Below, piece by piece: positions 51,405 through 62,108 of a stretch of DNA of 64,000 nucleotides. The stretch lies in assembly GCA_963693315.1 (NCBI GenBank), contig OY856187.1, positions 170,440-234,439 of the forward strand, in the 5' to 3' direction. Numbering within the stretch: position 1 is the first letter of the stretch; every line of letters starts with the position of its first letter. The notes below the pieces were generated by a model. The model was not told the origin of the DNA. It was given only the letters and a program-made list of their open reading frames with translations, and searched no databases. The translations under genes and the position numbers were made by a program. Origin of the DNA: Diogma glabrata (taxonomy: Eukaryota > Arthropoda > Insecta > Diptera > Cylindrotomidae).

Positions 51405-52850
51405 TTAGTTTTGTTCGTCCCGAACAATATCAGATATCGCATTGGTGCTGTTACCTTGGTACGGTGCCAACCTTTGCAGATGTATCACTTTCATCTTGGT
51501 ACGGGGTCCCTTTTGTATGCGGTAGATGACATCATTAATTCGTTTGATTATTTTATATGGGCCTTCCCAATCTGACTGCAGCTTGGGTGATCTTCCCTTA
51601 GTTCTTCTGGGGTTGTATAGCCATACCAATTCTCCTTCTGGAAAACCGCCACTATTTGCATTTATGTCGTACCTGGTTTTCATTTTGTCACTGGCAATCT
51701 TAATGTGGTCTCGAACCTGCTGATGGATTTTATTCATCTTCTCCCTTAGTTGTCCCACATAATCTGTTTTCGTGGATACCAGACCTCCAGGGATGCCGAA
51801 CTCGATGTCACTAGGAAGATGTAGTTCTCTTCCGAACATGATATTCGCTGGCGTTTCACTTGTCGTATCGTGCACTGCGCTACGATAGGCCATCAAGAAT
51901 AACGGAAGATCCTTGTCCCAATTTCTTTGGTTGGCTTCTACTACCTTTGACGAATGTTCTTCCATGGTTCGGTTGAATCGTTCTACCATGCCATCCGACT
52001 GCGGGTTCATAGGTGTAGTTCGTGTTTTTCTAATGCCGAGTGTTCTGCACAGCTCTTCCATCAGTTGAGATTCGAAATTCCTTCCCTGGTCGGTATGCAA
52101 CTCGAGCGGTATTCCATATCTGCAAACCCATTCATTGACTAATGTTTCCGCGACCGTAACTGCTTCCTGGTTCGGTATTGCATAGGCTTCCGACCATTTT
52201 GTAAAGTAATCAATGACCACCATGATGTATTTGTTACCTTTTGTCGTTTCCGGAAATGGCCCCGCGATGTCTATAGCAATTCTCTCCATTGGGGCACCCA
52301 CATTGTACTGTTGCATCTCTCCTCGAGTTCTGGTTTTTGGTCCTTTGCTCGCTGCACAAGTATCGCATCGCCGACACCATTGCTCCACGTCTGTTCGATA
52401 CCTTACCCAATAAAACCTCTCCCTTACTTTAGCCAGGGTTTTATTGACTCCCAGGTGTCCTCCAGAAATACTTCCATGCAGCTTTCCCAGTACCTCTTCT
52501 ACTCGACTGGATGGCAACACCAGTTGCTCTAACACTTTCTTTCCATCAGCGGACTCCCATTTTCTTTTAAGTATCCCGTTGTCCATAAATAGTGAGTCCC
52601 ATTTCGCCCAGTAGCATTTCACCTCCGTACTTAAAGGTGCTACGTCTTTCCACTCCGGTCGCCTTCCCTCGGTTTTCCATTTCAATATCGGTGCCATAGC
52701 TGGATCCTTTTGCTGCTCTCTTTTCATTGCCTCGGTACACCAATCGTCAAGAGCTTGGAACTTAATTTGCTTCACTGTCATTGCCTCTTTTCTCTCAGTC
52801 CTGCTACATGGCTTGCGCTTCTCAATACAGGGCCTTCTAGAAAGATCTTC
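51405..52850 (-). pseudogene. Gypsy-type integrase
   Basis: The real part of a 583-codon frame (its upstream codons are out of register with gag). Order: RRIHGNAEDLSRRPC (RNase H end), HLGVNKTLAKVRERFYWV with CRRCDTCAASKG (H2C2 zinc-binding N-terminus), core IDIAGPF (first Asp), HTDQGRNFES (second Asp) and MVERFNRTME (catalytic Glu), then a GPY-type end with WEGPYKIIKRI and VIHLQRLAPY. All DDE residues are present and this part reads through to its stop at 51405. Without RT the element cannot transpose alone. Confidence 0.88.
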
Positions 52851-53055
52851 AGCGTTACCATGTATCCTTCTCTTCCCCTGTTCAACGCGGCAATCTTCTT
52901 CCTTTTTGACATTTGCCTCCTTTCTCTCAGTTCTGCTATATGACTTGCGCTCCTCAACACAGGGTCTTCTTGATAGATCTTCAGCGTTACAATGTATCCT
53001 TCTCTTCCGGTGTTCAACGCGGCAATCTCTTCCTTTTTGACATCCACTTGCTTGT
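52800..53055 (-). repeat. Two tandem copies of a ~129-bp segment
   Basis: 52800-52928 and 52929-53055 share CAGGGYCTTCTWGAWAGATC, TCTTCAGCGTTAC and TTCAACGCGGCAATC. On the minus strand each encodes HGNAEDLSRRPC-type residues, the end of RNase H and the start of the integrase linker. Confidence 0.88.
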
Positions 53056-53330
53056 TTGAAAGGTTCATCAACCGGCCTGGAACTACTCCTTCTTTTGCTG
53101 CTACTCGTGTTTTGCATTCTTGTCTGATGTGCTCTAACTGCCCACAATTCCAGCATCTAACTCTGCTAGATCTTCTTCGTTGATTTCGTTCAGGCTTATC
53201 TTCCAACTTTTTGACATGCATGATCACTTCATCAAGCGCTGTTTTTAGTGGCTCTTCAGAAACTTCCGTCTTACGTACTCTATCTAAGGCAAGCGCTCTT
53301 TTTCCAGCTTCCATTTGCAGGGCCAATTTC
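53045..53330 (-). pseudogene. Gypsy-type gag C-terminus with zinc knuckle
   Basis: Frame within 52778-53326. LALDRVRKTEVSEEPL is followed by an Arg-rich stretch and CWNCGQLEHIRQEC, a CX2CX4HX4C nucleocapsid knuckle (53112-53155), then KEGVVPGRLMNLSNKQ. After about 53045 the frame enters a duplicated segment derived from the RNase H end. In life the knuckle binds the element RNA for packaging. Confidence 0.82.
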
Positions 53331-54077
53331 AGCAGCAGGTCCCTTCAATGCTAATATAAGCGCGTTTGCTTTTTGCTGGTGATCAACCCCAGTTGTTGCT
53401 ATCTCAAATTGCATCTTAAATATCTGGTACGATGTAGATCCATCAAATGCGGGTGTTTTCACTCTAGCTGGAGCTGAAGTAGTTGATGGAATGATCATGT
53501 CACCTGACTTTACTTGTGCTATTTCTTGGCGGAATTCACTTGAAAGATTGCGTAATTTCTCTTCATGTTCTTCGGTAACTTTCCGCAGCTCCCTTTCCAT
53601 GTTGTTGATTTTAACCTCCGCACTGGATATACGTGACTCGATTATTTCACGTAGTTTTTGTTGATCTAATTTTTGTTCTGCGGCCAGTTTTTCTTGTCGG
53701 GCCATCAAATCGTTTCCTTGTTTGGCGATCATATCAGCAAGTTGTTGTTGTTGATCTACTTTTTGCTCCGCTGCCAGTTTCTCTTATCGGGCCATCAGAT
53801 TGTTTCCTTGTTTGGCAATCATATCAGCGAATTGTTGTTGCTGTGCCATCATTTCTTTCATCAACATCATCATCGGATCAATTGCTGGGGCATTCTGGAC
53901 CGGAGCTTCCTCCGGCTCTACTTCTATGACCTCTGTGTTTTGGCCTGCTTCCTCTAAAACTATACGCAACCGAAATGCAAGTTCTGCCTTCGTTCCATGG
54001 ATTGGAGCATTCCTTTTCTTCAACTCATCCTTCAGCTGGGTCTGGCTGAGATCACTAATAGTTACTGTCTTGACCAT
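53280..54077 (-). pseudogene. Gypsy-type gag, N-terminal and central part
   Basis: Starts with the Met at 54075-54077. It has a SAP-like segment (LSQTQLKDELKKRNAPIHGT), an acidic patch, Gln-rich coiled-coil repeats and the core KTPAFDGSTSYQIFKMQFE. A TAA near 53786 replaces a Gln codon in the ARQEKL repeat. The core stops at LKGPAAEI (about 53330), where about 100 or more residues are deleted relative to the copy at 43861. The frame then shifts into the zinc-knuckle part. Confidence 0.82.
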
Positions 54078-54106
54078 TGTTTCAATAATCCCACTTCTGA
54101 CACCAC

Positions 54107-54783
54107 TGTAACGACTCTTCGTTGGATCTTTTAGATTATTGAACAAACACGACAGTAAAAGACAGATCTTTAGTTAACAGAATCTCAAACTTTATTTGTC
54201 ATCAAATTACAGCAGCTTCCGTTTTTCCTTACAATAAATTCCAGGGTCTCCAATTTATGTACACTAAACTTCACCGCTTTCCCACAATTTGAATCAATAA
54301 TATTCGGAATCGTAAAATCTGTATTTACTATTCCACTAAGTTCAGATTCTTTCACTATTAGTACCCAAGCTCAAGTACCACCGATTATTCCTTAAACTTG
54401 CGAATATTTATAAACACTTTTAATTGCAAAAGTAAAAACTGACTATCTGATATTTTTGTTCGCTTATTTATATCGAAAAATAAATAAATCGAAACTTCTA
54501 TAATCCACTAGAAATCAATACTACGTAGTCTGTACATCTTGAAGAGGCCACACCTGTTTTCATTCATACTTGCATTTGTATTAGCGAACTCAAATTTAAT
54601 TTATGCAAAATGTATTAGATAACTCCTTTTAATTCATTAATGTAAACATTTGTATAACAAATTTAATTTACATTAATTTATGCAATACAATTTGCAATAC
54701 AAGTAAAAGATTGAAAAAGGAGTTAACTTTTAATTCATGAATGAGTAAATAAAATTAACCCATTCTGGACGAAGTTTATTACA
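54107..54783 (-). repeat. 5' LTR of the Gypsy-type element
   Basis: 677 bp, uninterrupted. It serves as the reference for the interrupted 3' LTR. Confidence 0.93.
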
Positions 54784-54927
54784 ATATCTACAATATCTAC
54801 ATCATATCTTCATCATATCTACAGGCATCTACAGTGCCATTAATTCTTTAAATTCTGGTACAAAATTTCTATTCCCCCTATTATTGATGGTGATTTAATC
54901 GTCAATAATCCTGCAAGAAAAGCTAAC

Positions 54928-55779
54928 TTGTTCGCTGAACGCTTTGCTCTGAACTCCACTGTTTTGGAAACTCCTAAAGAAATACCCCAAATCCAGTCTT
55001 CAGGAGTTTATATGAATGAACTTCACTTCAAACCCATAATAGTCGCTAAACTTTTAAAGGGGTTAAACATCAACAAAGCATCAGGAATGGACAATATTCC
55101 ACCCATTATTTTAAAAACCTTTTCCAAAGAACTTGCACCAACTTTAACTAAAATATTCTACCAATCCTACAAATCTGGTATATTTCCCTCGTGCTGGAAG
55201 TTGGCAAATGTCCAGCCCGTCCCCAAAAAGGGACCAAAATCCGATATCTCAAATTATAGGCCAATAGCTTTACTATCGGTCCTATCCAAAGTCTATGAGC
55301 ATTATATTAATACACATATTTCAAAATTTCTGGAAGAAAATCATTTAATATCCGACAGCCAATACGGTTTTCGAAACAAAAGATCAACTACCAATCTATT
55401 AAACTATGTAACGCATTGTTGGAACAGCATACTTGATAAAGGTGGTGAAACATACGTTATCGCTTTAGACATCTCCAAGGCATTCGATCGAGTCTGGCAT
55501 GCCAACTTAATCAACAAGCTCGTTGCGTATGGTTTTCATCCCAATGTTGTGAAGCTGATTCAAAATTTTCTATCCAACCGATACATTTCGGTAACCTTAG
55601 ACGGATTTTCTTCTGAGTCTAAACTAATTAACGCTGGTGTACCCCAAGGCTCAGTATTGTCCCCAACCCTATTTTTGATTTATATCAACGAATTTTTGAA
55701 AATCACCAGTAACAATCACCAATATAACCATTCACCAGTAACAATCACCAATATCACCATTCACCAAAATCACCAATAA
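54928..55779 (+). pseudogene. Family C copy 4a RT ORF, disrupted by a minisatellite
   Basis: 283 codons matching the full-length protein from FAERFALNSTVLETPKEIPQ to GVPQGSVLSPTLFLIYINEF. After LKITSN a 29-bp unit is repeated (55704-55761), which shifts the frame before the SFADDS box. Coding resumes at 55781 (NSFADDSTLHKSFEPLPSKG) up to the gap. Apart from this insertion the copy is close to copies 2 and 3 (N for D in STTNLL, T for A in YVTHCW). Confidence 0.87.
55704..55761 (+). repeat. 29-bp minisatellite within RT
   Basis: Two units of CACCAGTAACAATCACCAAT.., plus partial ones to about 55777. They seem to have arisen from the family C sequence ATCACCAGCAACCCAATAA. Confidence 0.92.
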
Positions 55780-55959
55780 ATAGTTTTGCAGATGATAGTA
55801 CTCTGCACAAGTCGTTCGAGCCCCTTCCTTCAAAAGGTAAAATGCACGAACGAATTAATCCTGCCCGGAGAGACGCTGCCATAAACGTGAACAAAGACCT
55901 GAATAAAGTCGCCGACTGGGGTGACCAAAACCTTGTCAATTTCAACTCCACCAAAACAC

Positions 55960-56159
55960 NNNNNNNNNNNNNNNNNNNNNNNNNNNNNNNNNNNNNNNNN
56001 NNNNNNNNNNNNNNNNNNNNNNNNNNNNNNNNNNNNNNNNNNNNNNNNNNNNNNNNNNNNNNNNNNNNNNNNNNNNNNNNNNNNNNNNNNNNNNNNNNNN
56101 NNNNNNNNNNNNNNNNNNNNNNNNNNNNNNNNNNNNNNNNNNNNNNNNNNNNNNNNNNN
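55960..56159. other. Assembly gap, 200 N
   Basis: Exactly 200 N. The round number suggests a placeholder. Family C sequence lies on both sides but from non-adjacent parts. Confidence 0.99.
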
Positions 56160-56632
56160 TGGAAATTCTGATCATTATTTAATCTCATCAGTTATCAAAA
56201 CTGATTTACTTAAAACTACAGCTCCCAAACCCCGTAAAATATTTCACTACTCAAAAATGGATAAGAGTGGTCTTCAAAATTTTTTCCATGGTTTCCCTTT
56301 CGACCGTCATTGTTTTTACACTGACAATGTAAATGTTTCTGCTCAAAACTTTACAGAAACCATCCAATTTGCTATCAATAAATTTGTCCCTTTCTCCATA
56401 GTAAAACCCAAACAAAAATACTTGTATTCGAAAGCTGCCAAAACGGCACTTAGAAACAAACGTAGATCATTTAATATTTGGATTCATAACAAAACTCCCA
56501 CTAATCGATCCCAATATCTAAAGGCCAACAAAATATCTAATCAGATTATCTCATCAAACGAAAAGTCCGAAATTGACAGAGCGAAAGCCTCAAAACTTAC
56601 GTCTATGTCTGTTTCTGACAAGAGTTTCTATA
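56160..56632 (+). mobile_element. Family C copy 4b (endonuclease end to RT linker)
   Basis: Matches the full-length protein from GNSDHYLISSVIKTDLL to SVSDKSFY, open in one frame. It ends at GAGTTTCTA followed by a TA repeat (56630-56644), exactly at the point where copy 4a starts. Confidence 0.88.
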
Positions 56633-56808
56633 TATATATATATATTTTAAAGTACGTCGAACGAGTCCGTTGAAAACTTTTTCAATAGAAATAACTGCGG
56701 ATATAGCGTACGCTACTTTTTTTTATAAAGTTCTTCAAGTCGATTTAACCTTGTGTTTTCAGTTGTAGTTTTATCCTTCTTTTCTTCCGTTTTCTTTTTG
56801 AAATAGAT

Positions 56809-57500
56809 ATGTGTGGAAATACTAATGCTATTTTAGCAGAAGTTGATAAAAAATTTGACACGTCCGCTGAAATTGGAGAGACAATTGGAATATGTAAAAC
56901 TACAGTTTCATCAATTGTTCAAAATCCAACGAAAATTAAACAGGCAATCTGTTCAAAACAGGGAAGAAATTGTTCTTCGAAACGGAAAAAATTAAATCTA
57001 GAAAATTATGAAAAAGTTGAAGAGGCAATTATAAAATGGCTAAAATTCATTGGATTAAAAAACATTTCCGTTAATGGTCCGCTACTATACAAAGAAAAAC
57101 TAAAGGAATTTTCGATTTCTCGCAAAATACTAGACTTCAATCCTTGTAATGATTGGATGGATTGATTCCAAAATTGACCCGAAAAGTTATTCAAAAATTT
57201 CGTTGGTAAAACAGCGGATATCCGTGTACAAATTTGCGAAGATTAGATTACAAATCAGTTATTAATATATTAATTGGGACTACGATACCAAAAATATTTT
57301 AATCTTGAAGGAACGGGACTGTTTTACAACATGCTTTCAAATAAACGTTTGGCTTTCAAAAATGAACTATGGGCTGGTGGCAAATCGAGTAAACAACGGG
57401 TAACTAACTGTACTTTTTGGAGCAACCGCTAACCGTTCCGAAAGATCGCCGTTGGTTATAATTCGCAAGTCAAAATCACCAAAATGTTTTAAAAAGATTA
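56809..57500 (+). pseudogene. Tigger/pogo-like transposase relic
   Basis: Frame 56809-57165: DTSAEIGETIGICKTTVSSI (psq-type helix-turn-helix), then NYEKVEEAIIKWLKFIGLKN and VNGPLLYKEKLKEF (CENP-B-type DNA-binding domain), then the FNPCNDWMD block. After stops, 57318-57480 in shifted frames reads as GLFYNMLSNKRLAFKNELWA and KSPLVIIRKSKSPKCFK, the block after the first catalytic Asp of Tigger DDE domains. It would bind TIRs and cut at TA. Broken and truncated. Related enzymes could have moved the CAG/TA elements in this window. Confidence 0.78.
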
Positions 57501-57832
57501 CAATGCTGCCTTACAATTTCTAATAAATAACAAATAAATGAAGCATAATAAATAAAACAAATAATTCATATGAAGCCATTTTTTGTTTGTGTTATAATTT
57601 ACACGATTTACTCGATTATGCCATTCAGAGTAAATTCGACAACACCGTGTATTACACCAATCGAATTAAAAAACGAAGAACGTCAGTGTAAGTTTACACA
57701 GGTTTTATTTAAAAACGCAGTTCACAGGCTGAATTCACACTACTCCGCAACGGTTGAATTAAAAACAGATCCATAGTTAGCGTTTTTATTGTCAGTTTTT
57801 CGAAACAGTTGTTTTTAAGTCAAAATTTCTTT
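57501..57832. other. AT-rich DNA, one short frame
   Basis: A 68-codon plus-strand frame at 57570-57776 starts with a hydrophobic stretch (FFVCVIIYTIYSI), but I recognise no family and see no support for a gene. Confidence 0.35.
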
Positions 57833-58020
57833 AGGTGCGTTGTGCGATTTTGTATGGGGATAAATTTATATATCCAAATCATCGTCACACTAAATCAAAA
57901 AAAAAAAATATAAAATACCTCTATTCGGTCGTAACGTTTCAAATTATAACATGGATATGGTCGACTGAGGTTTTAAAGGTCGAGAGTTCAATTCCTGGAG
58001 TGTTACCTTCTCTTATTGTT
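57833..58020 (+). repeat. Repeat with GTTGTGCGATTTTGTATGGG box and B-box-like end
   Basis: Shares GCGTTGTGCGATTTTGTATG and ATTTATATAT with 59075-59110. The last part (GGTCGAGAGTTCAATTCCTG) resembles a Pol III B-box. Possible SINE relic. Confidence 0.4.
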
Positions 58021-58546
58021 TTTTTTTTTATTTTTTTTAAATACCATTAAAATCATTGTTTTTTTATTCATGAATTCATAAAAACCATAATTTCTTTTTA
58101 CGAATTTTGATTTGATCGATAATGCAGTTTATTTAAGTTACTGCTACTGTCTTTTTCCGTTTCGTTCAAATTATTATCATTTCGATATTAACAAGAAAAT
58201 TAATTATTTTTTTGGCAGGAAGTGCTAAAAATAATAAAATATTGGTTTTTACCATAATTATTTTCCATAATTTCCCGTGAAATAAAATACGGAAAATAAA
58301 AACTACTATCTGAGTATGAATTTCTCTTTAAATATGAGTTGACATCTTCATCACAAGAGATTGATTTAAACACAATTTGAGGCTGCGGGCAATTTATGGT
58401 ATTTAAATTTATCGATAGTGTAGTTTTTTAAGGTTATTGCTTTTGTCTTTTAACGTGTGACGTCAATACGAAGCAAAATTTAGAATGCATTCAGTGGATT
58501 TTTACGACATCTCAATATTTTCTTCAGTTTTTAAAAGAAATGTTTT

Positions 58547-58967
58547 GTCTGTATTCTAAACCAAAACTTTTTTGAGACTTATTTGTGGAGACTTACTTGT
58601 TTAAATAAGTAAACTAACCAGGTGACTTATTTGTAATTTTTTTTTCATAGAAAAATCTAATTTGATTTGTCAGTGTCAAATATTTTTTTATTTGTTTACT
58701 AAATGATTTTAAAGAATAAAACTTTTTTTTGTTCCGTAATAAAATTAATATAATAATTTAAAATGAAAAAAAATAGTTTTGAAAACTCTTTAATTGATCA
58801 CATTAAACACATAGTTTTAATTAAATTTATTTTCGAATTTGCTTTTATGTTGCTGTCAAATTAAGTATGCTAAATCATTTAGAATAGCTTTTAAATACTT
58901 ATTTAAAATGGCGGTGAATAATCCTACATAAATAAGTTTCAGATAAGTCGTCGTTTAGAATACAGCC
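58547..58967. mobile_element. Diverged ~420-bp MITE
   Basis: Left GTCTGTATTCTAAAC and right GTTTAGAATACAGCC pair at the tips; inside, GACTTATTTG / AATAAGT words are loosely inverted. No clear target duplication. Confidence 0.55.
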
Positions 58968-59070
58968 TCAGTGACTATTCTGTTTTTCATACTTTTTGTT
59001 GTTTTATTTTTTCATTTTTCTCTATTTTCTGTTGGTGATTGTTGTACCATTTTTGAAGTAAAAACTTCTT

Positions 59071-59300
59071 AAGGCGCGTTGTGCGATTTTGTATGGGAAA
59101 AAATTTATATATTCGTTGACCGTTTTCTTTTACTATACATTCATCACGATTATTTAACGACAAGGTCTTAAAAATCACATTCTGTATAATATATAGGAAC
59201 AGTGGTCTCCTTATGAAATCGAACCTGGCACTATTGGATTCCAAAACTCTCGCTTTGCCAACTGATATAGAACGGCAACGATGGCGACAAACGGTAATAA
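59071..59300 (-). repeat. tRNA-like SINE relic
   Basis: On the minus strand, TATCAGTTGGCAAAGCGAGA resembles a D-arm/A-box, followed after about 25 bases by GTGCCAGGTTCGATTTC, a good B-box. The downstream part (59075-59110) shares the GTTGTGCGATTTTGTATGGG box with 57836. Confidence 0.5.
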
Positions 59301-59359
59301 GTGTCCCAACAACTATAGGCTGGTATTCATTCGAGAGAAAGACACAAACGATGCTCAAG

Positions 59360-59505
59360 ATGATATCAATCACTCAAGACCTTCGTGATATAGTATTTCG
59401 AAACTGGGGAAATAATAAATAATCATGACATGAGATATGAATAGAAGGTGATTATATGACAGCAAAATCCCTCCATGGGATATAAACGTTAGAGAGAGAT
59501 ATCAG
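59360..59505 (+). mobile_element. RTE-like 3'-end fragment
   Basis: CTCAAGACCTTCGTGATATA encodes QDLRDIVFRNWG, matching QDLRDIGCRNWG of the RTE copy at 35524. It ends TCCATGGGATATAAACG, then TTAGAGAGAGA, the same 3' end and GA tail in plus orientation. Confidence 0.8.
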
Positions 59506-59623
59506 GTAAAACTAAAATAAAAAAGTCAAATTTTATAAATTCAATTTTTTCTTTAAAATAAAATAATAAAAACATAAATAAAAATAAACGTAATTCATTG
59601 TAATTGGTATTTTTTTTTTATGC

Positions 59624-60770
59624 TGAAAGTTGGCCAATGTCCACCCCGTCCCCAAAAAGGAACAAAATGTTATATTTCAAATTATAGACCAATAACTAGC
59701 CTAACGCCCAGTGCCATCTAAAATGAGTATTATGTTAATACACACATATCAAAATTTACGGAAGACAACCATTCAATATCTGAAAACCGATACGGTTTTC
59801 AAAACAAAAGATCAACAACCGATCGTTGGCTGTCACAGCCTACTTGCAAACGAAACGTTCGTTATCGTATTAGACATCTCAAAAGCATTTGATCGAATCT
59901 GGCATGCCAACCTGATCAACAAGTTCGTTGCGTACGTATTTCACCACGCAGTCGTGAAGCTAATTTAAAATCTTATCACCGACCTAATCATTTCGATATC
60001 CATTGATGGTTTTTCTTCTGAGTCTAAATTAATAAACGCTGGTGTACCCCAAGGTTCAGTTTCGTCACTCACTTTATCTTTAATTTACATTAACAAACTG
60101 TTGAAAATCACCATTAACCCAATAAATAGTTTTGCAGATGATAGTACACTGCACAAGTCATTCGTACCTCTATCTTCAAAGGGTAAAATCCACGAACGAA
60201 TAAATTCAGTCCGAAGAGATACGCTGCCATAAATGTAAACAAGAACCTAGAAAAGTCACCAAATAGGGTGACAAAAATTTGGCCAATTTTAATTCCACCG
60301 AAATACAGCTAGTGATTGTTTCCAGATCAAAGATCGAGTTGCCTAACGATACTTCAATTAGTGTGTGTGACGAACAAATAGACGACAATTTCCAATGACT
60401 TACTATGGAACGATCATATAATAGCGATGACAAAGAGCACGTCAAGCAAACTCGACCTCCTCAATAAAGGAAATCAATTACTTCACATTTAAAAGTCCTA
60501 CATTCGTCCCTGTATGGAGTAAATCGCATCCATCATGCCTCAACCATATTCTTTTCCCCGTTTTATTCGCCAATCGGTTTGTGGAAATAGTCAAACTGTT
60601 GATATCACTCAATGTCATAGTGACAGAATTAAGAGTGATTTCTATCTATTCTACATCATACAAATGGAATACTTTGTCTGAATCAATAGTCTAGATAGCG
60701 TTCAATCCAAAAGTCATCCATTTAGGAATCGTAAAAACTTAAAAAAATTTTTCAGTTACTATTCTTGCAC
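59624..60770 (+). pseudogene. Family C copy 5 RT, old and broken
   Basis: Matches family C from VQPVPKKG (59640) onward with many frame breaks. The clearest frame, 59711-59968, has VIVLDISKAFDRIWHANLIN. Further on are GVPQGS (near 60043), SFADDSTLHKSF (near 60130) and the C-terminal block near 60530-60680. About 40 codons around the QYGFRNKRSTTD block are partly deleted. It is the most diverged family C copy and has no clear A-tail. Confidence 0.82.
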
Positions 60771-61829
60771 CTAGCAAAACAGAATTTTGCAATCTTGTTC
60801 TTTTGTTGACTCTACAGAGTTTGAAATAAATGACATAGTATTAAAAATGCTGCTACACGGACAAGTAGAATAGATAAAACGTTTCTTGTTTAAAAAATCA
60901 GAAAATGACAGATGGCTTACACAAAGAAATATATACACGGGTGAATAAGTTTTTCCGTTAGAGATAACTTCAATACCGTTCGTAATACTGTTATCCCGGT
61001 TTTGTTTGATTTCAATACCGAAATTATATTGATTTCTGTCCGGTGTTGAATGCCCTAATTGTAATTACATAATTATTAAGATTTTAAATTAAAGTATGAG
61101 ATTAGTTTCGTTAAATTAAATTTTTTTAAATTTATTCAAATTAAATTCATATTATTTATTTATTCTATAAATTTTAAAACAATACATATTTTATGTTTAT
61201 TTTAACAATACATGATTTTATTTATGTTAAATTCTTTTCACTCTTTAGAGCAATTAAGTTGTTAAGAATCTACAGAACTCACGGTTTTGTTTGGAAAGGT
61301 AAATTAAAACAAATATCCGAGCCGAGCCGACAGATCAATTTTACATATTTGGTCTTTGCTCTGACAAAGGAATCTAAACTGAACAACTCAATAGGTAGCT
61401 TCTTATAATTTTTAGAGGACGATCAATTTTTTATCAAGGTATTGCGAATTTTATTTTTCCAAGAATGCTTTGTAGTACATAGATCTTTATTGACCTTACA
61501 TTATATGTACAAATATAATTAACCTTAGTTTGGTCTTTTTGATTAAACGCACAATATACGAACAAAAATTGCTAAACAAATACAAAAATAAAACAATAAT
61601 AATCATCATCATTAAATCAGGGTCACTAACCTCTTTTTAATTCGTCGTCATCAGTCAACGCTATTTTTTTAATTAATTACAAATAAAAAAAAGTCCAACC
61701 GGCACGTATATCCGCTAGAAATAGGTAGATTTCGGGACCAGACAGCTTTGTGTACAAATAGAATTGAATGTGTCGGATTAGTTTAAATAAATAATTTAAG
61801 TAGAAACAGAATAATCATATATAATATCA
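60771..61829. other. AT-rich DNA without recognisable genes
   Basis: Frames such as 61193-61408 show no family resemblance. Confidence 0.4.
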
Positions 61830-61985
61830 CGAGTCGTCAAATAATAGTCGATTATTTTTCATAATCATTATTACGAATGTCATTTGAGGTCCCGAGTTCG
61901 CGTAGCGCACGAGGGAAATTTTTAACCTCAAATAGCATGAGTGGTAATGTTGAAAAATAATCGACTAATAATTTGGTGATGAGTT
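61830..61985. repeat. CGAG-centred hairpin 1
   Basis: Arms around AATAATAGTCGATTATTTTTC / GAAAAATAATCGACTAATAAT and CATTTGAGGT / ACCTCAAATAG. The loop region has CCCGAG...GCACGAGG. Confidence 0.8.
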
Positions 61986-62108
61986 GTATTTAGCAGATAA
62001 TTTTTTTTTGCTGTCAGATATTTTATTTTTCATTCATTCAAACTATGGTATTTAAACAGTAGGCTTTGTTTTTACTGTCGGCAATTCTTCTTGTCGTCGA
62101 TAATTTTG

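Larger units (their letters stand above)
50309..54783 (-). mobile_element. Gypsy-type LTR element, internally deleted
   Basis: LTRs at 50309-51393 and 54107-54783 share TGTAACGAC...TTATTACA ends (TG...CA). ATAT lies on both sides (50305-50308, 54784-54787). On the minus strand, gag, zinc knuckle, RNase H end and integrase follow. Protease, reverse transcriptase and most of RNase H are deleted. A purine tract (minus-strand AAATGGAGGGCAA) adjoins the 3' LTR. A primer-site-like GTGGTGTCAGAAGTGGGA adjoins the 5' LTR. Confidence 0.92.
54828..55959 (+). mobile_element. Family C copy 4a, runs into the assembly gap
   Basis: Starts at CTACAGTGCCATTAATTC, 9 bases upstream of where copy 2 starts, and continues through RT to the gap at 55960. 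The flank on the left is a run of ATCTACA words next to the Gypsy element. Confidence 0.9.

Noticed and set aside
53633..54111. Plus-strand Cys/Phe-rich frames
   Set aside because: Antisense of the second gag copy.
55754..56188. Reading frames across the N gap
   Set aside because: The N block creates artificial open frames; no protein can be inferred.
59190..59300. Functional tRNA gene on the minus strand
   Set aside because: Good B-box and partial A-box only; the arms do not pair as a full tRNA, so a SINE relic is more likely.
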